Shown: positions 1 through 5,482 of the stretch, one piece after another
Layout: each line of letters starts with the position of its first letter
How positions within the stretch are numbered: position 1 is the stretch's first letter
DNA from: Nanobdellota archaeon
Lineage (GTDB): Archaea > Nanobdellota > Nanobdellia > Pacearchaeales > GW2011-AR1
NCBI GenBank assembly: GCA_030704765.1
Contig: JAUYDD010000233.1
Span: 1-6,381, forward strand
Length of the DNA stretch: 6,381 bases
Reading direction: 5' to 3'
Made by a program: the position numbers and the translations under genes
Notes under the pieces: generated by a model
The model's database searches: none
Told to the model about the DNA's origin: nothing
Seen by the model: the letters and a program-made list of their open reading frames with translations, nothing else

Positions 1-2
1 TA

Positions 3-998
3 TTCAGATTTGTTAAAAAATGCGAAGATGACGAATATCCTCCAGAAGTAAGCTGGATTAAAACTAAAAGAAGTGCTGGAAGAAAGCGGACTAATCCCGA
101 AGACCTTTTAGATGACAATGATATTGAACTTATGGTTAAACAGGCAGATAATATTAGAGATAAGGCTTTTGTAATCACCTTAGCAGAATCTGGTTGTCGT
201 ATAGGAGAAATTTTAACTTTGCAAGTGAAGTCTATAAATTTTGACGAGAGAGGAGCATTCTTTAATGTTGAAGGAAAAACAGGAGTAAGGCGAGTAAGAA
301 CAATTAATGCGACTCCTTATTTGCATGATTGGTTGAATATGCATCCTAACAAAGATGATCTAGAATCACCATTGTGGGTTAATATCGGAACAACAAAAGT
401 TATTTCTAAAAGATTTAATGATGGAGAGATTAAGAAAGGTGGAGATTACAATGACCATTGGAGTTACAATTTATCTTATGCTGCTGCAAGAAAAATGTTA
501 GTTAATTTAGGAAGAAAAGCAAAAATAAAAAAACCAATTAATCCTCATAATTTTAGACATTCTCGAGCAACAGCTTTAGGAGCAGGCGGATTAAATCAAT
601 CTATTATGAATGAAATAATGGGTTGGAAACAAGGAAGCCAGATGGCGGGAATATATATTCACTTATCTGGAAAACAAACTGATGATGCATTGCTTCCAGC
701 AATATATGGAATGAAAGTACAGAAAGAGGAAAGAGGACAATCTCAAATGTTTCCAATAAAATGCATAAACTGTGGAGAATTAAATGCTCACAATGTTAAG
801 CGTTGCAAGAAATGCAATAATATTATTGGAGTTATAACTAAGTCGGATATTGAGCAAAATAAAGATGTAATTGAAATGTCAAAATATATTGGCAATGTTA
901 TCGCTCAGAAAGAAGATTTGAAAAAGCAATTATATGAGGAAGTTAAGAAAGATATTATGAAAGATATCGAGGAGAGAATTAAAAATAATAATAAATGA
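3..998 (+). CDS. Tyrosine recombinase (integrase), 5'-truncated, with C-terminal zinc ribbon
   Basis: The reading frame is open from the left edge, so the ATG at 132 is internal and the true start lies outside the window; 331 residues are visible. Numbering from the first visible codon, the catalytic set of the tyrosine recombinase family can be read: Arg66 in SGCRIGE, Lys92 in the GKTG hairpin, His182-x-x-Arg185 in HNFRHSRAT, Trp208 in the GW position where many relatives have His, and the nucleophile Tyr218 in GIYIHLSG. After the catalytic domain comes a zinc ribbon with two CxxC pairs (Cys254/257 and Cys268/271), then a charged helical, probably coiled-coil tail. Zinc-ribbon tails of this kind occur in archaeal integrases. 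The protein should cut and rejoin DNA for integration or excision of a mobile element. The N-terminal DNA-binding domain is mostly missing. It is followed after 15 nt by a small HTH gene, probably co-transcribed. Confidence 0.93.
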   Translation, partial: FRFVKKCEDDEYPPEVSWIKTKRSAGRKRTNPEDLLDDNDIELMVKQADNIRDKAFVITLAESGCRIGEILTLQVKSINFDERGAFFNVEGKTGVRRVRTINATPYLHDWLNMHPNKDDLESPLWVNIGTTKVISKRFNDGEIKKGGDYNDHWSYNLSYAAARKMLVNLGRKAKIKKPINPHNFRHSRATALGAGGLNQSIMNEIMGWKQGSQMAGIYIHLSGKQTDDALLPAIYGMKVQKEERGQSQMFPIKCINCGELNAHNVKRCKKCNNIIGVITKSDIEQNKDVIEMSKYIGNVIAQKEDLKKQLYEEVKKDIMKDIEERIKNNNK

Positions 999-999
999 A

Positions 1000-1005
1000 A
1001 GGAGG
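1000..1005 (+). promoter_or_regulatory. Strong Shine-Dalgarno (AGGAGG) for the 61-aa gene
   Basis: AGGAGG lies 8 nt before the ATG at 1014 and directly after the integrase stop. It is the best ribosome binding site in the window and fixes the start of the next gene. Most other genes here have weak or no such site. Confidence 0.85.
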
Positions 1006-1013
1006 AAATAAAA

Positions 1014-1199
1014 ATGGAATCAGCCAAGAAAAATATAAGACAAGGACCACCACGCTATGACGACGACATTAAGAAAAAATGTATAGAATTAGCGTTAAAA
1101 GGTATGAATGTAGAAGAAATTGTTAAATCTGTTAAGGGTCCAAAACAAAGAGCAGTAATGAGATACCTTAGACATGCTGAAGTTCAGATTAAGCGATAA
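1014..1199 (+). CDS. Small helix-turn-helix DNA-binding protein (61 aa)
   Basis: A basic 61-residue protein. Residues 16-53 read as a homeodomain-like HTH of the kind found at the N-terminus of transposases and resolvases: a first helix (DDIKKKCIELALKG), a turn with MNVEEIVKSV, and a recognition helix around QRAVMRYLR. No catalytic domain follows, and its length suits a stand-alone DNA-binding protein rather than a transposase fragment. It sits 15 nt after the integrase behind a strong AGGAGG, so it is probably made from the same mRNA. Inference: it could be a directionality factor or a regulator of the integrase, a common partner of tyrosine recombinases in small elements. The specific role is not shown by the sequence. 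The gene ends just before a T-run, which closes the transcription unit. Confidence 0.8.
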   Translation: MESAKKNIRQGPPRYDDDIKKKCIELALKGMNVEEIVKSVKGPKQRAVMRYLRHAEVQIKR

Positions 1200-1205
1200 A
1201 CTATA

Positions 1206-1213
1206 TTTTTTTT
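1206..1213 (+). terminator. T-run terminator after the integrase-HTH unit
   Basis: Eight consecutive T residues begin 7 nt after the TAA of the 61-aa gene, with no stable hairpin before them. Oligo-T tracts are sufficient termination signals for archaeal RNA polymerase. It separates the integrase unit from the downstream operon. Confidence 0.55.
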
Positions 1214-1250
1214 GGAAGTTCTATATAATTCTATCCCGATTTTTACCCCC

Positions 1251-1259
1251 TATATAAAA
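1251..1259 (+). promoter_or_regulatory. TATA-like box, distal promoter P1
   Basis: TATATAAAA follows a C-rich stretch and is the closest match to an archaeal TATA box in this intergenic region. A start site about 25 nt on would fall near 1278-1283, giving a leader of about 115 nt before the ATG at 1397, or a short separate RNA. There is no open reading frame of useful length directly downstream on either strand. Confidence 0.45.
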
Positions 1260-1284
1260 CCATTAGTTACAGAATAAAGCATCC

Positions 1285-1341
1285 TTATAGGAGCTCTTAT
1301 GACCTAAATTGAAGGTGTTTTATTAGGCCTATAACCTCAAT
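1285..1341 (+). other. Two foldable palindromic segments in the leader
   Basis: Positions 1285-1302 form an 18-nt near-palindrome centred on GAGCTC and closed by A-U and G-U pairs. Positions 1308-1316 (ATTG-A-AGGT) pair with 1334-1341 (ACCT-CAAT), giving 8 base pairs with one bulged A and a 17-nt loop that contains AGGCCT. Both lie downstream of the P1 TATA box, so a P1 transcript would carry them. They could be RNA hairpins in a leader or small RNA, or DNA operators. Only the pairing is seen directly; no known RNA family was recognised. Confidence 0.35.
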
Positions 1342-1360
1342 GTTTTGCTAAAAGGAAATC

Positions 1361-1368
1361 TTTATAAT
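1361..1368 (+). promoter_or_regulatory. TATA box of the TA-like operon, proximal promoter P2
   Basis: TTTATAAT preceded by a purine-rich BRE-like stretch (AAAGGAAAT) lies about 32 nt from the ATG at 1397. With the usual archaeal spacing, transcription would start near 1389-1392, leaving a leader of only a few nucleotides. The phased TATCCTA operator fills the space between this box and the start codon. Confidence 0.55.
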
Positions 1369-1394
1369 ATCCTAAATTATCCTATAATAGGATA
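1368..1394 (+). promoter_or_regulatory. Operator: three TATCCTA half-sites at 10-bp spacing
   Basis: TATCCTA occurs at 1368-1374 and again at 1378-1384, and its exact reverse complement TAGGATA occurs at 1388-1394. The last two form a perfect 7-bp inverted repeat with a 3-bp spacer. All three half-sites start exactly 10 bp apart, so they face the same side of the helix. The array begins at the last base of the TATA box and covers the predicted start site, where a bound protein would block transcription. Toxin-antitoxin operons are typically self-repressed at such sites; the AbrB-like protein or the winged-helix protein encoded just downstream is the likely ligand (inference). Confidence 0.65.
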
Positions 1395-1396
1395 AA

Positions 1397-1558
1397 ATGA
1401 AAAATAAAGTTAGTCAAGTAAGGATTACTATTCCAAAGTGGATAGTTAAATTAAAAGAATGGGAAATCGGAACCCACTTAGAGTTTGTACCATTAATTAA
1501 GGATGACGATAAACCTATAACCAAAGAAACCGTTTTCATAATTAAGGAAGTGAAATAG
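1397..1558 (+). CDS. AbrB/SpoVT-like swapped-hairpin DNA-binding protein (53 aa)
   Basis: A short gene of 53 codons plus TAG. The protein starts MKNKVSQVRITIPKWIVK, and residues 7-32 match the AbrB/SpoVT (looped-hinge) pattern: a strand with R-I-T-I-P, a helix (KWIVKLKEWEIG), and a G-x-x-L-E-F strand. It ends with ETVFIIKEVK, the closing strand. This fold dimerises to form a swapped-hairpin barrel and binds DNA, and is common in archaeal antitoxins and small repressors. The central KDDDKPITKE loop is slightly longer than usual. The stop is followed by one base and then the next ATG, so it heads a tight operon. The ATG lies 3 nt past the TATCCTA operator, so a short-leader or leaderless mRNA is expected. 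Probable job: autorepressor of the operon (inference). Confidence 0.82.
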   Translation: MKNKVSQVRITIPKWIVKLKEWEIGTHLEFVPLIKDDDKPITKETVFIIKEVK

Positions 1559-1559
1559 A

Positions 1560-2147
1560 ATGGATGAAAAATATATTGAATACCTGTCTAGAATACAAAA
1601 AGTAGTCTTAATGTTACTTTATGTAGATGGAACTCCAATTAGGGGTAAAACTTGGTATCAAAAAGAAATATTCCTTATCTCTAAACTTGATGAAGAAATG
1701 AAAGAAGAGATTGAATTTGAACCAAATAATTATGGTCCCCATAGTTACGAAGCAGATGAAGCACTTGAAAACTTAGAGGATGAAGGATTAATTGACATCT
1801 TAGGAGAAAGCGAGATACGATTAACTGATGAAGGAAACGAAGCAGCAAGTATCTTAAAAAATAAGTTTAGTGAAAAAGAATTAGAATTTTATAAAGAGAT
1901 AAAATCGTTTTTGAATGACTTATCACGAATGGAGCTTTTGGCTTATATTTATCAGACTAATAAAGATATGACTACTCAATCCGTTGAACTTCAAAATGTT
2001 AAAAGTAAACTACTAGAATATTCCTTGTCATTGTATAAAAAGGGTAAACTAAGTTTAGCAAAATCTGCTGAAATTGCCGAAGTTAGCATAGAGAATTTTA
2101 TTAAAGAGTTAAAGAAAAGAGGAATAAAGGTCTCTACTGGAATTTAG
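1560..2147 (+). CDS. Antitoxin-like protein: Panacea-like winged helix plus UPF0175-like C-terminus
   Basis: A 195-residue protein of two parts. Residues 10-100 look like a winged-helix domain of the Panacea (SocA/DUF4065-like) type: IQKVVLMLLYVDG, then FEPNNYGPHS with the typical Y-G-P, a helix leading to DEGLI (74-78), and a wing ending IRLTDEG (86-92). Residues 104-135 continue with a helical FSEKELEFYKEIKSF...ELLAYIYQ stretch seen in such archaeal proteins. Residues 156-191 resemble UPF0175: SLYKKGKLSLAKSAEIAEVS followed by IKELKKRGI. UPF0175 proteins are usually short antitoxins paired with DUF3368 PIN toxins, and that is the next gene here, one base downstream. Panacea domains also act as antitoxin modules. 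The fusion should therefore neutralise the PIN protein and may bind the operator. Start: ATG one base after the AbrB-like gene, with AAGGAAG just upstream. Domain names rest on motif recognition, without a profile search. Confidence 0.75.
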   Translation: MDEKYIEYLSRIQKVVLMLLYVDGTPIRGKTWYQKEIFLISKLDEEMKEEIEFEPNNYGPHSYEADEALENLEDEGLIDILGESEIRLTDEGNEAASILKNKFSEKELEFYKEIKSFLNDLSRMELLAYIYQTNKDMTTQSVELQNVKSKLLEYSLSLYKKGKLSLAKSAEIAEVSIENFIKELKKRGIKVSTGI

Positions 2148-2148
2148 A

Positions 2149-2652
2149 ATGAGAATCTTCAATGCTTCGCCTTTAATTTTGATACTAGAAGAAATTAACG
2201 AACCTGACTTACTAGAAAAATTATTTCAACTTGACGAAGTCCTTTTTGTTCCAGAAAGAGTGAATCTAGAAGTTAGTTCTCAAAAAGCTAGGGCTAATTT
2301 AGAAAAGCTATTAAAAATGGGTAATTTAAAGATATGCAAAAATTGTAATAAAGATACGTTTAATTTTTTTCAAAGAAGGTTTCCTATGCTGGATGATGGA
2401 GAACTCACAGTAATATCTTTAGCGTATGAATACAAAGATAAGTCTTGCTTTGTGATTATAGACGAAGAGCGGGGGAGAGAGGTAGCTAAGAAACTAAGTC
2501 TAAATGTAAGGGGAGCCTTTGGATTAATCTTGGAGTTGTATAACAAACAGATTATTGATAAGGAACGGTTATGCAGTACATGTAGAAAGATAGATAAATC
2601 TAATTTCCATATAAATTTTAAGGAGATTGGATACGAATGGGTAGTAAAATAA
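2149..2652 (+). CDS. PIN-domain nuclease, DUF3368 type (probable toxin)
   Basis: A 167-residue protein with the DUF3368 PIN layout. It opens with FNASPLI, where Asn5 takes the place of the first PIN aspartate, as is usual in this group. Glu41 follows in RVNLEV, then the LDDGELTVISLA motif with Glu85, and FVIIDEERGREVAKKLSLNVRG with Asp105 and the R-G-R signature. These acidic residues bind the metal in PIN ribonucleases, so the site looks intact. Expected role: metal-dependent RNA cleavage that halts growth when the antitoxin is lost. The ATG is one base after the UPF0175-like gene with no ribosome binding site of its own, so translation is probably coupled. Unusual are two CxxC pairs, Cys63/66 and Cys142/145, which could hold a metal or form disulfides. 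The 3' end overlaps the next gene by 16 bp. Confidence 0.85.
   Translation: MRIFNASPLILILEEINEPDLLEKLFQLDEVLFVPERVNLEVSSQKARANLEKLLKMGNLKICKNCNKDTFNFFQRRFPMLDDGELTVISLAYEYKDKSCFVIIDEERGREVAKKLSLNVRGAFGLILELYNKQIIDKERLCSTCRKIDKSNFHINFKEIGYEWVVK
2620..2625 (+). promoter_or_regulatory. Shine-Dalgarno (AAGGAG) for the 410-aa gene
   Basis: AAGGAG inside the 3' end of the PIN gene lies 11 nt before the ATG at 2637. It supports that start even though it overlaps the PIN gene, and suggests the fourth gene has its own translation signal. Confidence 0.65.
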
Positions 2653-3869
2653 ACGGCGATACAAGTGTTTCTGAAGACTCAGCTTTCAGAGTCGGACATT
2701 TTAATATTAATGGAAAGAAGTTATCTGTGCCTCTTCAAGCATTAGACATAAAAAAATATCATGAAAGTAAAATCAATTTTGGAGATTTGGACATAGATGT
2801 TGGTGAAGTCTATAGAACCTACTCCAAAGAAAAGCTAAAACTATTCAGAGAGTTTCCTGAAAGAGCTGCAGAAGAAGAGCGAAAATTAAATTTGTGGAAA
2901 GAATCTGTAAAAAAGGACTCTTCAACACGATTTCTTTTCATTAGATTTGAAGGAAAAGAATATCCTAATGAAGATGAAATGAAAACCTTAATTAGTATTT
3001 CTTATAGCTTCTCTGATGCTACACCCATACCTGCTTTTCCAGATATTTTCAAAGAGGCATTAACTAGGTCGAAAAGAAGTGGACAGCCAGTAACCGAAAC
3101 AAAGGTTAGAGTAACTGAAGAAAAACTTAAAGCCTTTTTTGATTTTTTAGATAAATATATTGGTCTTTTAAATGACTGGAATCATAAAGATATTCTGGGC
3201 ATTATTCCGATAAATATTGGAACTCAAAATATCGTTAAATTAATTTCTTTTTATTACAGCAAAGGAGTTAACCATTTTTATTTAGATTTAAATATGGCTG
3301 CTTTTAATCGTTTAATTGACACTCCTTTAATGCATGGTATTTTATCGGAATTGAAACGAGTTGGATTAGAATATCAGAAAACATTCTTTTATTCTATAAA
3401 TGGCTCTCCCGGGAGATTTACAAAAGGAAATTCTATAATTGGTGGGAAAGATATTTTGACTGGGGGTGCTGGACTGGACTGCGTTGGTAGAATTCATTTA
3501 GGTGCAGGGGGAAATGGTAAGAAGATTACTGATCCAAGAGTTTTAGAGAAATTAAAACTTAACGGGATAAGATTGTTCAATAAAGAGGATTACGGATATT
3601 ATAAACTGGAATCTAAATCTTTACCCTTTAAGTTACCTGAAGACAATATTGTGGATAAAAATCTATTAACAGATCTTAACAAGGGTAAAAAGTTTAGCGA
3701 TATATTTAATATGCATCAGTTGTCCATTGAAAATAAAAATTTAAGGATTTATATCCAAGAAGGTTTTAAACCGCTGACTAAAATAGAAAAGGAAAAAAAT
3801 AAAGTATCCAAGATTGACATAAAATCGATACAGAATTATAGAACTAAAGATTTGAAATCACTGATATAA
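2637..3869 (+). CDS. Uncharacterised 410-aa protein, fourth gene of the TA-like operon, possible alpha/beta barrel
   Basis: I do not recognise this family with confidence. No signal peptide or membrane helix is visible, so it should be cytoplasmic. Residues 17-60 form a strand-rich start, and 62-94 a charged helix. A series of hydrophobic strands follows: RFLFIRF (98-104), LGIIPINIG (187-195), HFYLDLN (213-219), FFYSIN (250-255), and GIRLFNKEDYGYY (310-322), separated by helices. That alternation suggests a TIM-barrel-like fold. The most striking block is residues 269-287, glycine-rich with Lys271, Asp272, Asp281 and His287, a plausible active site. A resemblance to the tRNA-guanine transglycosylase fold was considered, but its zinc-binding cysteines are absent; there is a single cysteine, Cys282. 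Residues 380-410 are a basic tail. The gene overlaps the PIN gene by 16 bp and has its own AAGGAG, so it belongs to the operon. Role unknown. Confidence 0.85.
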   Translation: MGSKINGDTSVSEDSAFRVGHFNINGKKLSVPLQALDIKKYHESKINFGDLDIDVGEVYRTYSKEKLKLFREFPERAAEEERKLNLWKESVKKDSSTRFLFIRFEGKEYPNEDEMKTLISISYSFSDATPIPAFPDIFKEALTRSKRSGQPVTETKVRVTEEKLKAFFDFLDKYIGLLNDWNHKDILGIIPINIGTQNIVKLISFYYSKGVNHFYLDLNMAAFNRLIDTPLMHGILSELKRVGLEYQKTFFYSINGSPGRFTKGNSIIGGKDILTGGAGLDCVGRIHLGAGGNGKKITDPRVLEKLKLNGIRLFNKEDYGYYKLESKSLPFKLPEDNIVDKNLLTDLNKGKKFSDIFNMHQLSIENKNLRIYIQEGFKPLTKIEKEKNKVSKIDIKSIQNYRTKDLKSLI

Positions 3870-4079
3870 TTTTTTATTCTTCTTAACTTTAGAATATTTC
3901 CATTTCTGAACTTTTAGATAGAGTAATTTTGCTTCCTTTTTATTTAACTGAGGATAAGCTAGTTGTAAATCTTCTTCATCGTATTCTGCTCTGTCTTCTA
4001 ACAAATCATTTTTTCTAAAGGAATTAAACACCTTTTCAACTGCTTTCTTTCTAACCTTTTGTTTTTTTATAGTTATCAT
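3858..4079 (-). CDS. Small basic hypothetical protein (73 aa)
   Basis: A lysine-rich 73-residue protein without recognised domains. The N-terminus (MITIKKQKVRKKAVEK) and C-terminus (KVKKNKK) are strongly basic, around an acidic stretch (LLEDRAEYDEEDLQLAYPQL) and a predicted helix KKEAKLLYLKVQKW. It could bind nucleic acid, but nothing specific shows this. It runs against the four-gene operon and its last 12 bp overlap the end of the 410-aa gene. No Shine-Dalgarno is visible, but a TTTAAAA box lies about 26 nt before the ATG, the spacing expected for a leaderless mRNA. The alternating charge pattern looks more like a real protein than a shadow frame, and no other frame is used across most of it. 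Existence is likely but not certain. Confidence 0.55.
   Translation of the reverse strand: MITIKKQKVRKKAVEKVFNSFRKNDLLEDRAEYDEEDLQLAYPQLNKKEAKLLYLKVQKWKYSKVKKNKKLYQ
3870..3884 (+). terminator. T-rich terminator after the four-gene operon
   Basis: Six T residues follow the TAA of the 410-aa gene directly, then a further T-rich stretch (ATTCTTCTT). This fits an archaeal oligo-T terminator, and lies inside the 3' end of the opposing 73-aa gene. Confidence 0.45.
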
Positions 4080-4099
4080 AATATAAGAATAAGAAGCTG

Positions 4100-4109
4100 G
4101 ATTTTAAAG
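4100..4109 (-). promoter_or_regulatory. Possible TATA box for the 73-aa gene
   Basis: On the minus strand CTTTAAAATC is centred about 26 nt before the ATG at 4079, the distance expected when transcription starts at the start codon. A second candidate, TTTATATTTT at 4133-4124, would give a leader of about 24 nt without a ribosome binding site. Either could serve. Confidence 0.35.
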
Positions 4110-4117
4110 ATTTCTCC

Positions 4118-4151
4118 GACGATAAAATATAAATTATTATTAATAATCGTC
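4118..4151. repeat. Inverted repeat GACGAT/ATCGTC between minus-strand genes
   Basis: GACGAT (4118-4123) and ATCGTC (4146-4151) are perfect 6-bp arms around a 22-bp AT-only core. The core end includes a 12-bp perfect palindrome at 4136-4147 (ATTATTAATAAT). It lies just downstream of the four-helix membrane protein gene and upstream of the 73-aa gene, so it could be a terminator stem for the first or an operator for the second. Confidence 0.4.
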
Positions 4152-4165
4152 TTTATGACATTGAA

Positions 4166-4717
4166 CTAATCCTGTGATTTGAAGAAAAAAGCCATGTTTA
4201 TAGCTCCTTTTAATAGGTAATAAAAGCTACCTAAGAATAAATACAAAAATACTACATTAGCAATAAAAACATCTCCAACCACTTTTTGGTTTACCCATTT
4301 ACTAAAAACTAAAAATAAAAGAATGTATAAAACAACATAAAAAACTGAACGAATTAATGATTTTAAGATAAGATCTTTTGGAAATACTTGATTTAATATG
4401 AACAACTCCCTTACATCATCATGAGTCTTTAATTTCTTTTTAATCTCATTTTCATTTATCTCTTCTTTTAATTTTGAATTAATCTCTTTTCTTATTGTAT
4501 CTTGTATTGTTTTATCCTCCAAGTGTGCTCTTTCTCTAAACCAACTTACAGCGAAGGTTACTAAAAGTAGAAAATTGAATGAAAGAATCCACCAACTGAA
4601 ATCTAAAAATTTATCGCCATAGACAAAATTACTATACATCAAAAAACCAATAACCCAAAATAGTATCGTGAAACCACCAAATATTTTATTTCTTAAAAAA
4701 AGATCTTTTATTTCCAT
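4166..4717 (-). CDS. Four-helix integral membrane protein (183 aa), hypothetical
   Basis: No family recognised. Four membrane segments can be read: about residues 11-31 (FGGFTILFWVIGFLMYSNF), 40-60, 118-139 (SLIRSVFYVVLYILLFLVF) and 149-170. Between helices 2 and 3 lies a highly charged stretch, residues 60-115, of lysine and glutamate rich helices (TIRKEINSKLKEEINENEIKKK split by short turns) that probably forms a cytoplasmic coiled coil. The positive residues flanking helices 2 and 3 (RERAH; K119, R123) put this loop inside the cell. It is the last of four tightly linked minus-strand genes, 5 nt after the two-helix protein, with no Shine-Dalgarno, so translation is probably coupled. The loop could be a docking site for a cytoplasmic partner such as the HEPN-like protein (inference). 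Function unknown. Confidence 0.75.
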   Translation of the reverse strand: MEIKDLFLRNKIFGGFTILFWVIGFLMYSNFVYGDKFLDFSWWILSFNFLLLVTFAVSWFRERAHLEDKTIQDTIRKEINSKLKEEINENEIKKKLKTHDDVRELFILNQVFPKDLILKSLIRSVFYVVLYILLFLVFSKWVNQKVVGDVFIANVVFLYLFLGSFYYLLKGAINMAFFFKSQD

Positions 4718-4722
4718 TTTTG

Positions 4723-4959
4723 TTAATTAAAGTAAGATTTATTTTTCTTTTTTACATAACTCACAAATGTAATTAATAATCCCAGTATTATTGCAGTTAT
4801 CCACTGAGAGTTTTCTTTGATAGGAAAATTGATGTTTGGAAGAGCATTTATTATAGCAATAGCAAAATAAACACATAGGGCAGAAATTAAAAATACTTTA
4901 AAACCCCCAATAATTTCCTCACTAATGATGTCTGATCTATGTCTCTCCATTTTATTCAA
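4723..4959 (-). CDS. Two-helix small membrane protein (78 aa), hypothetical
   Basis: Two hydrophobic segments are visible, residues about 20-40 (FKVFLISALCVYFAIAIINAL) and 52-69 (QWITAIILGLLITFVSYV), followed by a lysine-rich end KKKNKSYFN. The charged N-terminus (MNKMERHRSDIISEE) and the basic C-terminus would both face the cytoplasm, leaving a short outside loop (PNINFPIKEN). It has no recognised family. The start overlaps the stop of the upstream anchored protein by 8 bp, and the next gene starts 5 nt after its stop, so all three membrane proteins are translated from one mRNA and may form one complex (inference). A small two-helix protein in such a place could be a holin-like pore or a subunit, but nothing decides this. 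Confidence 0.72.
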   Translation of the reverse strand: MNKMERHRSDIISEEIIGGFKVFLISALCVYFAIAIINALPNINFPIKENSQWITAIILGLLITFVSYVKKKNKSYFN

Positions 4960-5482
4960 TTAACACAAATTGTGAATTTGTTTTTCTTTGGTATTTACAT
5001 TGTGTTGGATAGTATCCTTTAATTTCACCAAACATATTATTAATAAATCCTGATATTGAATTGTCTTTATTTTTTAAAACTTCATAACTATATGAAAAGC
5101 TATCTACACTTTTGTTTATCTCAAAATAAACTTTTTCACCAAAATAGTAAGCTTGTGAATTCTCCAAGGTTGTGAATGATATAAATACATTACTTCCATT
5201 AACAACACAATAAGGTTTCTTTGTTTCATTAAGAATTGTTATATTCTCTCCATAGAAATGTAGAATAAGAGATGCTTGAGTGCTGCCAGAATTAGATATT
5301 CCTAAACCAACACTTTGTTTTTGTAGATCATTGGAATATTGTGAACCTATTTCTTTAGGACAGCTCTCAAATTTATAACCCACTAGGGGTCTATTGCTTA
5401 TTCCTGTCTGAATCATCCATACTATAAGTCCCAATACCACTATACTAAATATTGCTAATAACCATTGATTAGTTTTTGCCAT
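4952..5482 (-). CDS. N-terminally anchored protein with an exterior beta-rich domain (176 aa)
   Basis: Residues 7-27 (WLLAIFSIVVLGLIVWMIQTG) form a single membrane helix or uncleaved signal anchor after the basic MAKTNQ. The remaining 150 residues look exterior: polar, rich in alternating strand-like stretches (SLILHFYGENITIL, NVFISFTTL, KVYFEINKS), with three cysteines (41, 92, 162) and four N-x-S/T sequons (Asn80, 85, 95, 123) that archaea could glycosylate. An immunoglobulin-like beta sandwich is possible but not shown. The family is not recognised. The ATG is preceded by the 42-bp repeat whose TAAATA box is about 25 nt upstream, so a leaderless mRNA is likely in addition to read-through from the HEPN-like gene 20 bp away. 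Its end overlaps the next membrane gene by 8 bp. Confidence 0.75.
   Translation of the reverse strand: MAKTNQWLLAIFSIVVLGLIVWMIQTGISNRPLVGYKFESCPKEIGSQYSNDLQKQSVGLGISNSGSTQASLILHFYGENITILNETKKPYCVVNGSNVFISFTTLENSQAYYFGEKVYFEINKSVDSFSYSYEVLKNKDNSISGFINNMFGEIKGYYPTQCKYQRKTNSQFVLIE

Noticed and set aside
132..134. ATG as the integrase start
   Set aside because: The frame is open to the left edge and the upstream residues read as integrase sequence leading into the first catalytic block, so the gene begins outside the window.
1299..1307. Two-codon mini-ORF (ATG ACC TAA) with AGGAG upstream
   Set aside because: Too short to call a gene; chance occurrence is likely and nothing else supports a translated leader.
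2637..3869. Archaeosine/queuine tRNA-ribosyltransferase or DpdA-type enzyme
   Set aside because: The general strand-helix pattern allows a barrel, but the zinc site (several cysteines and a histidine) of that family is missing and there is only one cysteine in the protein.
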